Shown: piece after piece, positions 34,601 through 46,060 of the stretch | Numbering within the stretch: the stretch's first letter is position 1 | Layout of the letters: the number at the start of each line of letters is the position of its first letter | Assembly: GCA_003313425.1 (NCBI GenBank) | Contig: NHZP01000008.1 | Span: 868,001 to 932,000 of the forward strand | Reading direction: 5' to 3' | DNA from: Pseudopyrenochaeta lycopersici | Taxonomy: Eukaryota > Ascomycota > Dothideomycetes > Pleosporales > Pseudopyrenochaetaceae | Length of the DNA: 64,000 nt | Made by a program: the position numbers and the translations under genes | The notes under the pieces: generated by a model | Database searches by the model: none | What the model was told of the DNA's origin: nothing | What the model saw: the letters and a program-made list of their open reading frames with translations, nothing else

Positions 34601-35564
34601 TCCATGAGAACGGCTCCAATGCCCTATTGATAGCCCCAACGCAAGCAGCACAGGTCAGCCCTCCAAGAGCATACGTTGCACGCCACTTTTCCGTTTTATG
34701 CCTCGATACAAGTAGATTACTTGAGTGTATGGACTGGACTGCTTCCAGATTTTCCAAGGTAACGTCGAAACCGCAATCTTCAATCGTACCGATGATCTCT
34801 TCACATCGATTCTTGCCATTGAAGACCACGACTCCACTGTTTGTTAAGAGATTGACATCGATAGACTGAACCCACGAATGTTGTTGAACAGCGTGCGTGA
34901 TAGCGCTCACACAGGAAGAGCATGTCATTCCAGAGAGGGCCAACGTCGCCTTGTAAACCGTTGGTGTGATTGCAGGATCAATAGTGACGAAGGTCTCTGA
35001 TAGTGGTGACTTCTGTTCGAATGACGAGAAGCCATCGAAACTAGCGTGAGATGAGGTGGGGACAATAGGCTTGGGCTTGAATGGCAAAGCCTCCTCGCTT
35101 GAAATATCCAAGCTAACTCCACCCTGCTCCCTCTGGCACTGATGGCATTGCTCCAGATGTAGATCTTTCTTGCGCATATCGTCTTTCGAACTGTCAAAGC
35201 TTCCAGGGTCGAGCCACTTCGATGCTGCGTGCTCCAAGCTTGAATGCCACTCCCTGCTATAATCTTTCTGGATTTTTGAGTCGTGGATGACTTTGTTGCC
35301 CTGAAACACGCTATGTATCTCAAATCCCGTGGCCTCAAGTGACCCCGATATATCTTCGACGGCAAGGAATGCAGTGTGGCGTACAACAACGGAATGCGAG
35401 ACGATAGAAACAAAAATATCCTCCGGTGTGGGCTCGAGAGCGCTTAAAGATGCCTGAATGCCCTCGACACATGACGGGCAGTGGAGATTAGAGATGAAGC
35501 AAGTTGTTGTCAGGATTTCCCCTTGCGGTTCGCGCAATCTGGATGTCGGTACTGTGGGCAACAT
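31695..35564 (-). CDS. CCC2: P1B-type copper-transporting ATPase (Ccc2-like)
   Basis: Intronless, 1289 aa. Pumps Cu(I) into the late Golgi for loading of cuproenzymes, or out of the cell for detoxification. Four N-terminal HMA-type domains carry CxxC pairs at C29/C32 (CPSC), C215/C218 (CSSC), C305/C308 (CAAC) and C387/C390 (CRHC). The ATPase core shows TGES (695-698), the ion-path CPC (813-815, IACPCGIGL), phosphorylation DKTGT (858-862), the NHP nucleotide motif (ENSNHPIARAL) and GDGINDAPAL. About eight membrane helices are expected. Yeast Ccc2 has two HMA domains, so four is an expanded array. The fourth is the most unusual, with CRHC in place of GMTCxxC. Detoxification versus secretory supply is not decidable from sequence. 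Confidence 0.95.
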   Translation of the reverse strand: MLPTVPTSRLREPQGEILTTTCFISNLHCPSCVEGIQASLSALEPTPEDIFVSIVSHSVVVRHTAFLAVEDISGSLEATGFEIHSVFQGNKVIHDSKIQKDYSREWHSSLEHAASKWLDPGSFDSSKDDMRKKDLHLEQCHQCQREQGGVSLDISSEEALPFKPKPIVPTSSHASFDGFSSFEQKSPLSETFVTIDPAITPTVYKATLALSGMTCSSCVSAITHAVQQHSWVQSIDVNLLTNSGVVVFNGKNRCEEIIGTIEDCGFDVTLENLEAVQSIHSSNLLVSRHKTEKWRATYALGGLTCAACVGAINRALEPFSWIEQVDINLLSSSAAVVFNGKEHLPKIKESIEEVGYIATLDQVIPEGTSESVATDRSVAIRIDGMFCRHCPDNITQRLTHEFGERYTFEINGPPLSLHTSILNIRYVPNPPNFTIRDIFNTITALNPEFKPSVYHPPTIEERAREMHAQERKRILFRLILCIIFAIPSFILGIVFMSLINSKHPIRRYLMVTMWAGNVTRLSWALFILSTPVYFFAADTFHRRALKEVRAMWRPGSRTPFLHRFVRFGSMNMLISLGTSIAYFASVAELAMAATKKSSGSMQDSYFDAVVFLTMFLLIGRFLEAYSKAKTGDAVASLGKLRPEGAILVDSEKGDTKIATDLLEIGDIVRVHHGTSPPFDGVILDGSATFDESSLTGESRPVKKVGGDTVYSGTVNKGSPIKIRITTVSGTSMLDQIITAVREGQTRRAPVERVADRITSHFVPFVIAAAITTWLVWLVLGTTGAIPKDWKNNGAGGWALWSLRFAIAVFVIACPCGIGLAAPTALFVGGGLAAKHGILVKGGGEAFQEASSLDCIVFDKTGTLTQGGDPAVTNYQVSGIQNSGLVLGIVKGLEENSNHPIARALVSFCNKQLHDTPTVVNIDEIPGKGLKGTFRSDGQDIMAIVGNESFMADHNVIIPVDIAATLRTWKHGGESVALVALLVPQIVKGSTEIVETPLGNPNNSNSSSAANPNTTSLQIWQLASCFSISDPLRPEAIGVVDALKKRGIDVWMLSGDNPITANAVGAQVGVPLSNIIAGVLPDQKAEKIKYLQQTLTKDHKSSLFSIPFLSKRGTRKTKRATIAMVGDGINDAPALSTADLSIAIGSGSDIALSSSSFILINSRLTTILTLLDLSRVVFRRVYFNFGWALVYNMIAMPVAAGVLFPITTGTKHMDMHHNGVGMEGGMGMEDSGKKHVRLDPVWASLAMALSSVSVVCSSLALRSRIPGVGFRSTKEADFDEVSEEGAQEER

Positions 35565-36904
35565 GGTGGCTGTGCGGATCGGTACGTGGTTGGTGGTGCA
35601 ATAATGTTGATGCCAGATTCCCCGGATTAGGTGTGTCGCTCTTGTGTTTGTGTAACAGGTAATATGAATAAATAGTAAAGAAGTGGCCAGCGATTGTCGT
35701 TGTGTAATCTAAACACTCAGGGAGGCGATTGGGCGTAAATGAAGGCAAACGCAGTCAAGGAGCACCGTCAAGTATTTGACGATCTCGGGAGCGGCAAAGG
35801 ATTGCCTCGCAAATATGACGCGAGAAGGCTCCATGTTCTAGCTTTGAATCATCGCTTGAAAAAAGGTGGTTAGTGGCTGCCGCACAAGTCGCGCATTGCT
35901 CTCCCAGCGTAAGCAATTGTGGCGTCATTGTTCTCAGCTGTCGTCCGCACATACAACGCACTTAGTCAAACTTCAACCACCGCCCAATGACAGAGGGGAC
36001 TACAGATGTCAGCAAAGTATATTGGTTTGCGCACACAGATATGACCCATATTCAGGCTCAAGATGTGGAGCTTGTGACACTTCATTCATGGAGATATTGA
36101 AGTGTCAGACGCTTCGTTGAGATAAGCTTCTCGCTTCCCCGGACTACTACCGACCACGCCCATTCTGGGTCTTTACCTGGACACATGTCCATGGATGATT
36201 AGATGAGCATGTATGGGAATAACAACATGCAAAAGCTGTTCGTCACGAGGTGGGTGGCATGGAGATTAAGCTGCAGATGTGGAGCTCCAATCTAGCCTAT
36301 CTGAGACCTCCATGCTCCACACAAGAATACTCTTTCTGTCGCATTGTGGTGCTTACAGCAGTGCAATGGTGCGATATTGCTGATCCAATGACGCAAAACC
36401 TAAGAAAAATAATTCCCATGTTTGCACAATCCATTGTTCTAGATTGTCATGCCGATTAAGTTGCAAGTACGTTCGAATACAAGAAACCAAATACCCAAGC
36501 AATCGAGGACGATGACGAACTTGATCATCGTGTGGGTAAGGGGTGTGCATGCTGGTTCACAGCTGGGAGTATTAGCGAAGCTTCAACAAAAGAAACGTCT
36601 TGAACGCACATACCTATGTCAATGAAATGGCGCATACGCTGCAGAGTTGGTTGGTAGATGAAATTTGAGGTTTGTGGTACGACGCCACTACATCTGAATG
36701 TGACGTTGCTGATCGAATTGGAGACAATCTGTATTCACGAGTATTCTATGGTTTCTGTATAGCATTACTGTCGAGGGACGCGATGAATGCAGAAAGAATC
36801 TTTGACAATATATTAGCCAATAAAAACGAAGACAGTGGTCCTGGGATATCATATATACTCCTCCAAACTCCAACGCTTCCTTTGCCCTGTCTCAAGATAA
36901 AGCA
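35565..36904. other. intergenic region
   Basis: 1.34 kb between the start of the copper ATPase and the 3' end of the GT34 gene. It includes the copper ATPase promoter. Short frames (35866-36120, 36250-36459, 36672-36911) have no motifs. No repeat or RNA gene seen. Confidence 0.45.
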
Positions 36905-37807
36905 TCAATAGAACTCCTTCCAGTCGCCCCAGATGATGTTTCCCTCGTACTTCTTCATAAGCTGGCCAGTGGGATCATCTCCCTTGACGTGCGCCCACGC
37001 TCCTGCAAAATGCAAGATGAATGTACCATGCTCCCAGACGCGTTGCGACTCATCGAAGCAGGCAATCTCTTTTGGGAAGGCGTTGAGCTTCCACTGGGGC
37101 ACGACATGGACTCTGTCTGCACTCGCCTTGTCGTCCTTCATCAACTTGACTGTCGAATCTTGCTCGCTCATGTGCACGTCCTTCTTCTTCGCTTCGTCAT
37201 GTATAGCCCAGGAATCGTGTAAGAACTTTAGTGACCGTTCATGTCCGCGGACAAGGAAGGAGCCTGCATTGAAGCCGTTGCAATCGTGTGTAAACAAATA
37301 GTCGATGGCATCGGGGTTTGTGACATTCTTGAGCTCCTCCTCTATGATATCTGTAACTTTGATGTCTGTATTTGTGACAAGTGTGTCAAAGTCCAGCCAC
37401 CATATCCAGTCGTATTTGCCCGACTTTATGAGCTTCTCGGCCATATTGAACTTCCAGAATATAACAGCGCGGTCCGTGTGCGATTCGTACTCCATGTGGA
37501 AGTCGTAGCCGTGGCGACGGGCATAGTCTGTGGAGTGTTGATGTTAGGGAATTGCCCACGAGGCGTGCCAATGGTTGTGCTTACGGTCTTTGTTCTTCAG
37601 CGAGAGGTAGAGATACGATCTCTGCTCCGTGACAAACGTCATGAGCGCAATCCTTGGGGGTTTCTTCTCCGCCTCAGCCGGTGGTGCTGGAGGTGGGGGA
37701 GGAGCCTCGTGGCTCGGACCTTGGCTGAGCTGCCATCCAAAAAAGATGAGGAAGACGAGGAGGAGGAGCAGCGATGGCGGGACCCTCCTGAGCGACCGGA
37801 TGAGCAT
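36905..37807 (-). CDS. GT34-family glycosyltransferase (Gma12/Mnn10-like)
   Basis: Golgi type II membrane enzyme that adds alpha-linked galactose or mannose to glycans. Exons 37807-37585 and 37527-36905 give 281 aa. A short cytosolic start (MLIRSLRRVPPS) precedes one signal-anchor helix (LLLLLVFLIFFGWQL) and a Pro-rich stem. The catalytic region has RHGYDFHMEY, the metal-binding DxD as LDFDTLV, and the acceptor-side blocks GFNAGSFLVRG and SEQDS. The C-terminal FILHFAGAWAHVKG is the usual family ending. The intron is 57 nt, phase 1 (GTAAGC...CCACAG). The length is at the short end for the family. Galactosyl versus mannosyl donor cannot be told. Divergent from the GRF gene. Confidence 0.9.
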
Positions 37808-38362
37808 TTTGCCAGGACGACGGGATATCTTCCAGCTAAAGAGTGAATGGGCAGCGGCACAGTGGCATTACAATACCATAGGCGACAAGCTCGCTGCTGG
37901 TCGCACTCGGAATGCCAAGTATGTCAGGGAGTTTAGATTGGCTAGGAAAATGGCAAGGACGGGAGGAATCAACCTATGGGTCGAGACCAATTCCCCGGAC
38001 TCAGCTGAGCGGGTAGAAGCGAGCGGGCTCCATGGTCTTGTCCCGGATAGAACGGCATCGACACCAGGCACCACGAATTTCGAAATGTTGCGCAAGAGAA
38101 CTAAAACGATGCGAGAAAGGCAACATGAGAGTTTTTGGGGCAGGGTGTAATACGAGATCGTATTGAGTGGACCCGCCAGTTTGTCTCGACTGGAAGCAAA
38201 TGCTCCAAAATTTGGCTTCCGGCGCTTGAGAGCTCGGACCACCAGTGCCCGTCCCAGCCACACCCAACGTCCGTCGTCAACTACGTCGAGGCGCACGACC
38301 AAGCTTACCAACTGTACTGGTTGTGTCGTTCCACACACTGTGACTTTCCTCTCGCTGCAAAC
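37808..38362. promoter_or_regulatory. shared divergent promoter region, GT34 / GRF gene
   Basis: 555 bp between the start codons of the GT34 enzyme (-) and the GRF zinc-finger gene (+). No other gene is supported, so both promoters are presumably here. Confidence 0.45.
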
Positions 38363-39497
38363 ATGTCTGGATTTAGAGGAGGACGGCGTAGTGGCGGACC
38401 GCCGAAAGGGCTATTCGTGAAGGGCGTTTGGCAGTGTATGAACATGCTCCACACTATGCTCATTGCGCCCTAGAACTGACTATACAAAGGCGACTGCAAC
38501 CCTCGACAACCCGCAGTCCACTTTGAGACTAAGAAGGCAGGTCCTAATAAGGGCAAATGGTGTAAGATTGGCTGCGCGATCTGCATCGCATCTCTGACCA
38601 TGGACAGTCCGCACCTGCCAGAAGCCCGAAGGTGAAAGATGCGGTTTCTTCTTATGGGATCACAACGCACATGACCGCGAAGTTGCCGCACTGGCAAATA
38701 ATGCTCGCACAGAACCTGGCCCTCATCGCAGCATATCTAATCCCAACCCGAACACACCCTCTAGACGCGCCCCTTCTCCACCCCCACCATACACGATGCA
38801 AAGCGGGCCATCTGAACCAAGTCGCAAGCGACCTCGCGTAGTCAGCAACGATCTAGACGACGAGTATGGACTTGGGCAGGCTGATGATGCCTTCAACGAT
38901 GAGCTTAATCAAGTCATGACCGAAGTTGAGACACCAAGTAAGGCTGCGAAGACCACACAATTTGCAACTCCAGCCACAACTCGGCGCAAACTGCCATGGC
39001 AGACAGATCAACCAAATGGAGCCAGTACCTACGGACTCCAGACACCTCAGACAGATCGAAGACCTCCAAGCGATCCCTTTGCTGCGAGGTATCCTGTTCC
39101 CGGTGGCTCCCTGTTTACTCCCTCGAATGTAGAAGAGGACGAGACGCATCAAGCCACAACGCCATCTTCCTCCTTTGAGACGCCAACTCCGAGTCGCTTC
39201 AAGAATATGGTGACAGATGACTTGGTGCATGACGTTTTCGACTTGCTGCAAGAGGCCAGTGTTCAATGTGACGCTAAGACCGAGAACGCACTTAGAAATA
39301 TATTATCGAAGCACGCACGGAGTGCGGAAGGTTACAGGAGGGGCCGAGATGTCATTCGGACTACAGTCAAAGCGAAAGATGCGAAAATCACGGAGCTCAC
39401 TTATCGAGTCAGCACTCTCGAAGCAGAATTGGAGGCTGAGAAAGCTATGTTGAAGCATCTCCAATGGGAGGCTCAAGATGAGCCACTCGACACTTGA
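38363..39497 (+). CDS. GRF-type zinc finger protein with C-terminal coiled coil
   Basis: Exons 38363-38435, 38490-38561 and 38608-39497 give 344 aa. The splices rebuild a GRF zinc finger (PF06839) at about residues 25-65: CDC, then KKAGPNKGKWFRTC, then ERCGFFLW. GRF fingers bind single-stranded nucleic acid and occur in APE2, TOP3A and NEIL3. Residues about 85-240 are Pro/Ser/Thr-rich and disordered, with a basic patch (SRKRPRV). The C-terminal 90 residues are helical with a heptad-rich coiled coil (KDAKITELTYRVSTLEAEL). There is no enzyme domain, so it is likely a DNA-binding adaptor. Both introns sit inside the zinc-finger coding region, so an intronless reading would miss the domain completely. 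Confidence 0.9.
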
Positions 39498-40615
39498 AGA
39501 TACGACTTGTTGCCGAAAGTGCTGGATTTTGGGCATCCTGCAGCCTACGCGCAACCTTGCAAACTTTATTCGCCAAAATACTGTCAAGAGTAGTGATAAC
39601 AATGCTGTGAAAGTCAGGCTATGCGGTCGGCAGGCACAGAGTAGCTGGTTTATAACGAGCAAATCCCTGTCCAAAGCACTTAGCAGCTACGGAACCATCA
39701 AATGATCCAAGACGATAGAATCAGTAAGTTTGAAGAACCTTGAGTGGTCCAGGCGAATCGGACGAATCTATCAGGCAGCCCACCTACAAGCTCCCGTGTC
39801 GATCTGTCCTGGGGTTTGCCGCGGAGCATGTCGCTGCGTCCTATTAATGAGGGCACGAATTAGGAAGATTTTGGTGCCCAGCGTTGCTTGGATATGGCTT
39901 TTTTCGTTCAACATCAATCTTTTACGTGAGAGGGGAGTTCCGCGAGCACGCAAGAGCGCCCTTACAGCACGAAATACGGTTGACGAACGGTTCCCACCGC
40001 GTGGCTGACAAGGTAAAAATGCTAGGATCATAATACAGAGAGACTGTGACGTGACTGTGCAAGAGTAGGCCAAGATGTTGCCCAGCCTTGTCAAGTCGGA
40101 AAACGGCATTGCACCACAACAGTGATTTGCCGGAACCGATCCTTTTGCTGCTAACTGACGTACGCCAGGACTCCACCGGCGAACCCAATCCACATCGCGC
40201 GGCGAAGCTTGGCGCGAAACTGCAACAACGTGCGAATTCCTCGAGCCACAACAACGGTATCTCCGATGACCATAACGCAAAAGTTACCCTTTTGTGAGAA
40301 GCGCTTAACTTTCCAAGTGGAGATGTTCGGGACTGCCGCGCCACCTCTCTAAATGGGACAATTGGTCTTTCCATCCGTCTAGGATCGCCTATAGAAGGCA
40401 AGCTGTCACGGCTCACCCCATTGCCAGCACCAACCAAACATGTGATGAAGGAATCGACAATCCCTGCGGGTCCTGCGATCTCTTGGCGGCCCTTAGCAGG
40501 GTAGCTACCGTCAAAAAGATACAAAATGCAACCTTCACCTACGTAGTTCAGCCATCGAGGTTCATCCTCTCAACTTGTTGTCCTGTACCCCTTTTTCCGT
40601 AACCTCGTTTGCGTC
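39498..40615. other. intergenic region
   Basis: 1.1 kb between two plus-strand genes. A minus-strand frame (39771-40280) and an overlapping one (39922-40524) lack motifs and coding style. Nothing is supported. Confidence 0.45.
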
Positions 40616-42858
40616 ATGGATTTCCTCAGAAAGGTTGGGGCCTGGGCCGCGCCTCCCCCTGCGAAATCTGATGACGGTCGTGATCAGTGGCCATCAAGAG
40701 CAGCCTTCCTGCTCGCTGCAATGGGCGGTTGCGCTGGCCAGGGCAACCTCCTTCGGTACCCCTCGGTTGTTTACAATAATCACGGACTGCAATGGTTCGT
40801 TCCGTATCTACTTGCCGTGTTCTTGGTTGCTATTCCAGCCCTCATCCTGGAAGTGTCGATCGGCCAAGCGTATCGCGGCGGCACGGTTATTGCCTTCAAC
40901 AACATAAACCGAAGACTGAAAGGTGTTGGCATGGGGCCTGTTATTGTTAGTTGTATGTGAGAGCAAACATTACAATCAATTTAAACAGATTTGCTGACTT
41001 TGTATGTTCACTTGAAGTCCTTGTTGTCCAATACTTTACTGTCAACCTTGCTTGGATTATGAACTATTTCCGTCACAGCTTCACAAGCCCTCTTCCGTGG
41101 GAGAATCGAATTGAGGAATTTTACTGGAACGATGTTCTCAAAGTCGGCAACAGCACCGAAGGTAGCCTGACGCCGGACGGTAGCGCAGTTGCTGTGTATC
41201 AAGGCTATCCCGCAAGAGCTATTCTTGGCGAGACAGTTGGCTGGAGTATCTTCATCTGGTTTTTGATCTGGGTTTCCATCTTCCGCGGAGTTGGTCTTAC
41301 CGGACGAGTCGTCTACTTCACCATGGGCTTGCCGATTGTGACTACTATCATTTTCGTCGGTCGATCATTGTCCCTACCCAATGCTAGCGAAGGTGTTGCT
41401 CTACTCTGGCGCACCTGGAGAAGCGAGGAGCTCGCTTCGGGTGCTGTCTGGCAGGTCGCCGTAGGCCAAGTTTTTTTCTCTACAGGCATTGGCTTCGGAT
41501 ACTTCACATCATACGCGAGCTACAACCAGAGGCACTCCAATGCTGTTATGGATGCAATACTTATCTGTGGTAGTAACGTGCTCTTCGAAAACTTCGCTGC
41601 ATTTGCCGTCTTTGGCGTTGTTGGCTATCTCCGCAGGTTTCCAGAGGATGGTGTTCAACTTGGAGCCTTTGTGGTCGGTTTCCTGACACTGCCTGAGGCT
41701 GTACTCCAGATGCCCGGAGCCAATTTCTGGGCCGTAGCCCTTTTCTTCACCCTTGTGGTCCTGGGCTTCAGCTCAGCTTTCGTCATGCTGGATGTTGTTG
41801 TCACATTGATTTGTGACTCGGGCATTGTGAAGGCCTCCCGGCCAGTGGTCGTCACTGTGCTCACGGTGATATCTTTCTTGATGTGCATCCCATACTGTAC
41901 AGAATTTGGCTACGTAAGTTGAAAACATATAAATTGCATAAAAGATATATACTGACATGTTACCTCCTATTCTAGTACCTTCTAGATGGCATAGATCGCT
42001 GGATCAATAATGTCGCATTGATCTTCGTTGTGTGGAGCGAAGTTACTTGCTCTACGACAGCGTACCGATGGAGAGACATCCGTGAACAGACGGGGTTTCT
42101 CGCGTTTCTCATCTACAACATCGGATGTATGTAACATTCATAACGAACTTCCATTGAGACAATCGCTAATTTCGCATTTCCATCTTCAGTTTTTGGTGCG
42201 CAGCTAATCGGTATCACCGTCGCACATGAGAGCATGCCAGGTATAGGAGTCGGCGTTGGTGTCGGCTTTTGGGTCCTAAGTTCAATTGTGGCAGTAATCA
42301 TTGCGCAAACTCCCAATGCATCTGCGCCAAGCTTCTGGAATCGCAATACTATTTTGAGCAAGTTTTGGTTCCTTGCTTTCTACTCGGTATGTCTCCTAGG
42401 AACGTGGGAGTTTAGATATAAGGTCTAACCTAGAAAACTAGGGCAACCAACTCCGCCGTGATCTCAACGTCATTGTTGGCCAAGGCAAAAACTGGAAGAT
42501 TCCGGCTTTCCTTCCCTTCCTGCTGCGCTATATCTCGGGACCTGTCCTCGCCATTATACTTTCCTTCGCCTTCCCACAGTTCCATACGCTACGATATGAT
42601 CCGATGATGATTGCTGGCTTTATTCTGTCAATTCTTACTGTTATTGTCATTCTGAGTGGACTCGTCTTGCCGCGGTACTACGATGCCTTTATTCCTGTAG
42701 GCCGAAGAGACGAAGGTACCGAACCGACGGTGACCAATGAAACGAAGGGTGAGCTGGCGGGAAAGCCGGTCCGTGAGGTGGTAAATGCAGAGGCTGGGCT
42801 GGTCAGGGAAAATTCGTCTGGACATTACGCCGAGGGTGAAGATAAGGACATAAAGTGA
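40616..42858 (+). CDS. SLC6/NSS-family sodium-coupled transporter, fungal type
   Basis: Plasma-membrane symporter of the neurotransmitter:sodium symporter family. Exons 40616-40952, 41018-41913, 41976-42126, 42190-42386 and 42442-42858 give 665 aa; introns of 54-65 nt are canonical. TM1 has the family signature (AAMGGCAGQGNLLRYPSVVYNNHG), keeping the unwound-helix Gly, the sodium-site Asn and the gate Arg of the animal GNVWRFP motif. TM3 is restored by splice 1 (VVQYFTVNLAWIMNYF), and TM6 contains FFSTGIGFGYFTSYASYN. About 12 membrane segments are visible. The C-terminal tail (about 65 residues) is hydrophilic and acidic. Likely an amino-acid importer, but the substrate is unknown. Confidence 0.92.
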
Positions 42859-44222
42859 TAAGTTTAGTGAGCTGTACTATACCTTGGTCGGAGTTGGTTC
42901 ATGACATAAAGTGCATCATAACTTTGTGCCATTGCTCCACAATGGTACACTTCTCATTTTAACCATTCCACGCCTCTTCAATCGCTTTACATGGCAGGAA
43001 GGTTCAGTCTCATCGGACGTCGTCAGCATCGCATAGCTGATTTTCTTATTAGATGGGTCACGATGTGAGGCCCCCAATGCAAGCTGATTGTCGATTAATA
43101 CGCCGTCTCATAAGCCGCGTTCGCATGTTGCAGAGCCGCAATGCCCCCACTGCAGCGACATCATTCCCCACCGATCTGCGCCTCAGGCTCTCCATTAAGC
43201 CTGTCCTTAGCTTGTAATGCTTGGGCATAATACCGTTGGGCCACAGAGCTACATGATACCGGAATGCCCAATTCCCCCCAACACTGAAGCGTGGATTGTT
43301 ATCACATATCCATCCAACTCCCCCGGGGACCTACAATTCATATCCTTTTAGTAAAGCCTGTGCTCCGATCCTAAAACCCTTGACCTTCTTCGACCTCGGA
43401 ACTACATGTGTCTCCGGTCATGCCTTGTCCCGATGCTTGGTCAGTCTTAACTTTGCTACTCTGATCCGAATCACCAAGCCGTCTTAGCTTCAACGCTTCA
43501 AACAGTTAAGACCTGCCATATCACGGATGGACAAACACAGGCAGGATTCCTGCAGCTACCGGTTGTTTCTCTTTCCGTAGGATTCGAGACTGTTGCATTG
43601 TTTCATTCAGTTTCTGCCCAGAGAGAGTCGCCACTGTCTGACGCTCTCAAATCACCAACTGCCGTTCTTGTGAGATTTGGTTAGAGATTTTACAATTTGT
43701 GATTGAAATGCCAAATTTTCTGCATAACTGGGAAGAACGATAAACTTGCGCATGCATTGAAATTTCCAGGGCTATCATTTGATCCGTTGGAGCTGGAAAG
43801 CCACGACATGGCTTTTACATCAATTTCTATATGCCCGAATGCGCAGAAAATTGCCCGTGATATCGCCCTTCCCATTTTATGACGCCGCCGCTATGCAAGA
43901 GCAAAGTTGGTAAATGAAAGAAATGTGTGCAGATTACAGGCGCCGTGCTCACGAAGCTTCTCTGGTCTATTGGAATGAGGTGGATAAATACATGGTGAAG
44001 CTTTGAGTCCTGCTGGCCGCCTTCTCGTGGAGAATTGAATTGAAGCAGAGGAAGACAGGGGTATAAAGGAATGTCTATTGCTTGAGATAGCGTGACGTTT
44101 TTTTGGTGTTGTTGTGCAACGAATGACTTGGGTTTAGATGGAGAACCTGAAGCAGCGCAATTTCATGTTACTAGCATTACCAGCTCAATGGCAAAGACTC
44201 CGAAATGATTGACAATCTGTTT
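42859..44222. other. intergenic region between convergent genes
   Basis: 1.36 kb between the 3' ends of the SLC6-type and the TDT-type transporter genes. No gene with support, and no RNA or repeat recognised. Confidence 0.45.
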
Positions 44223-46060
44223 CTAGTGGTCTGCAATATCCTCGTCGAGTCCAGGATAGAAGATATCCGCGACATAAATGGCCCTAATGTGATTGAAGAG
44301 TACGTAGAACCACATGGTGATGACGGCAATCGAGAGACCGTTACCGACGAAGAGAATTGTGTCGTCTTGGAGAGAATTACCAATTGAGATGGTAGCAATG
44401 ACGAAACCCGTGTTGGGGAACACCATAGCCCACCATCCCAAATGGAAGTAAATAGCCCACTGGTGAATGATCTTTGTAATGTGTCAGTGACTAGTGCAAT
44501 GAAAGGACGCAGGAAAAGAGAACTTACAGCAACGAGAGTGATCATGAAAAACCACATAGCCAGAACCCAGAGGAACAGCCCAATTACAAGAGCCAAAGTT
44601 CGAAGCATGTGCGCGTCGATGAGGCCATCTCCTTGCAAGTCGAAGTCATCAGGAAGAGCATTCGACATACCGATCAAAGCCAGGATTGTGAAAGAGGGAG
44701 GGCCAACACCGATAAACATGGCACCTCGATGTTCACGATCTGGATATCCCACTTGCATAAGGCGACCAATGTAATGAGCATACATCAGGATAGCGATGGT
44801 GAATCCAAGACCCTGGCATCCAAGGCCCGCCACAATGATAGGCATCCTTGATGAGACTGGCTGTGATTTCGCGATGACCGAAGCGATAGTACCCGCAAGC
44901 ATGACTGGGAAGATCGGCAGAAGCCATGAAGGCATGAAGCTGTTGAGCTTGTAGGTATGGAAGCAGAAGAGGAATGAGTATTGGAAGCTAGCGAGACAGA
45001 AGGCGATGAAGGTGTACGACCAAAAGGCCACAGCCATCATAGTAATGGCCCAGGCCCGGTTCGGGTGATCCTGATCGTATGCTTCAATAATATACTTTTG
45101 AGTGCCAGTAATGATGGTTGCGATCGAGAGAAGGAAAGGCCCAAGGAAGAGACCCTCACGTTCATGCGTAATCGATGCCTTGAAGGATCCGGCATACTTG
45201 GTGAAGCGAAGGATCAATGTCAAAGTGATGGCGGTGAAAAAGATGAGGTTCAAGATGAAGAAGACGGCACCGATCGAGATGAGTCCCGGAAAAGAGTGTG
45301 GCTGGATAGCAACCAGTGTTGAAATACCACCAGTAGCCATGGTCAAAGTGTAGTTTGCCCAAGTGAAATGCTTGATACGTTGGCCATATGTCAGATATGG
45401 CTGGTTGGGGTCTTTCCTGCCTGGAAGCTTGGTATGTTTGTCCCAGCCCGAGTGATGATCGTCATGCTTGTGCTTTTCAAGGTCGATCGCTGATGTGTCA
45501 ATCGGTGGGAGAGTCTGCATAGGCGGGTCTCTGAATGGATTTTGAGGTTCTTGTGGTCTCCCTTTGTTGTCGATTGGATAACCATTGGCATCCACCGGGC
45601 CAGGGAAGTAGCCATCACCGCCAGATGGGTATGGCCCAGAAGGCGTCTGAACCCATGTGGTACTGCGGCTAGTCTCGTGTGAAGGGGCGGGATATTGGGG
45701 TTGTTGAATGGCAGGCGGAGGAGAGTATTGTCTTGTTTCCTGCTGAGGAGAGAATTGTCTCGGTTGCTGCTCCTGCTGTGAATTGGGCATGCGGTTGTAG
45801 TCGTTCACTGGCTGAGGAGAGTAACGGCCTGATGGAAGAGCATACTGGCCTTGTTGTTGTGGAGGAGTCGCCATGCGAGCGCCAGGTGGAAGGTTGTATT
45901 GTCCTGGTTGTTGTGGTTGAGGAGAGTATTGAACTGGTTGCTGACCGTTCTGGAGAGAGTATCGGCTTGAATCGCCATTGTTGACATTAGGATTGTAGGA
46001 GTCTTTGTTGCCAAAAGACAGTCCTTCAGGTTGGAATCGAGTATCCATGGCGAAATTCAA
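44223..46060 (-). CDS. TDT/SLAC1-family transporter with Gln/Pro-rich N terminus
   Basis: Exons 46060-44528 and 44471-44223 give 593 aa; the 56-nt intron (GTAAGT...CAAAG) is phase 0. The C-terminal two thirds is the tellurite-resistance/dicarboxylate transporter domain (PF03595), with about ten membrane helices, and starts with the family entry block IKHFTWANYTLTMATGGIS. The family includes malate permease Mae1 and sulfite exporter Ssu1. The first 180 residues are hydrophilic and Gln/Pro/Tyr-rich with repeated QYSP-type units, an addition not needed for transport. Malate, sulfite or another anion cannot be distinguished from sequence. Confidence 0.92.
45670..45990 (-). repeat. coding Gln/Pro/Tyr repeat tract
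   Basis: Irregular units of QYSP, QYNLPPG, QYALPSG, RYSPQ and QFSPQQ in the N terminus of the TDT transporter, mirrored in DNA as repeated GAGGAGAGTA-like blocks on the plus strand. Likely length-variable between strains. Confidence 0.6.
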
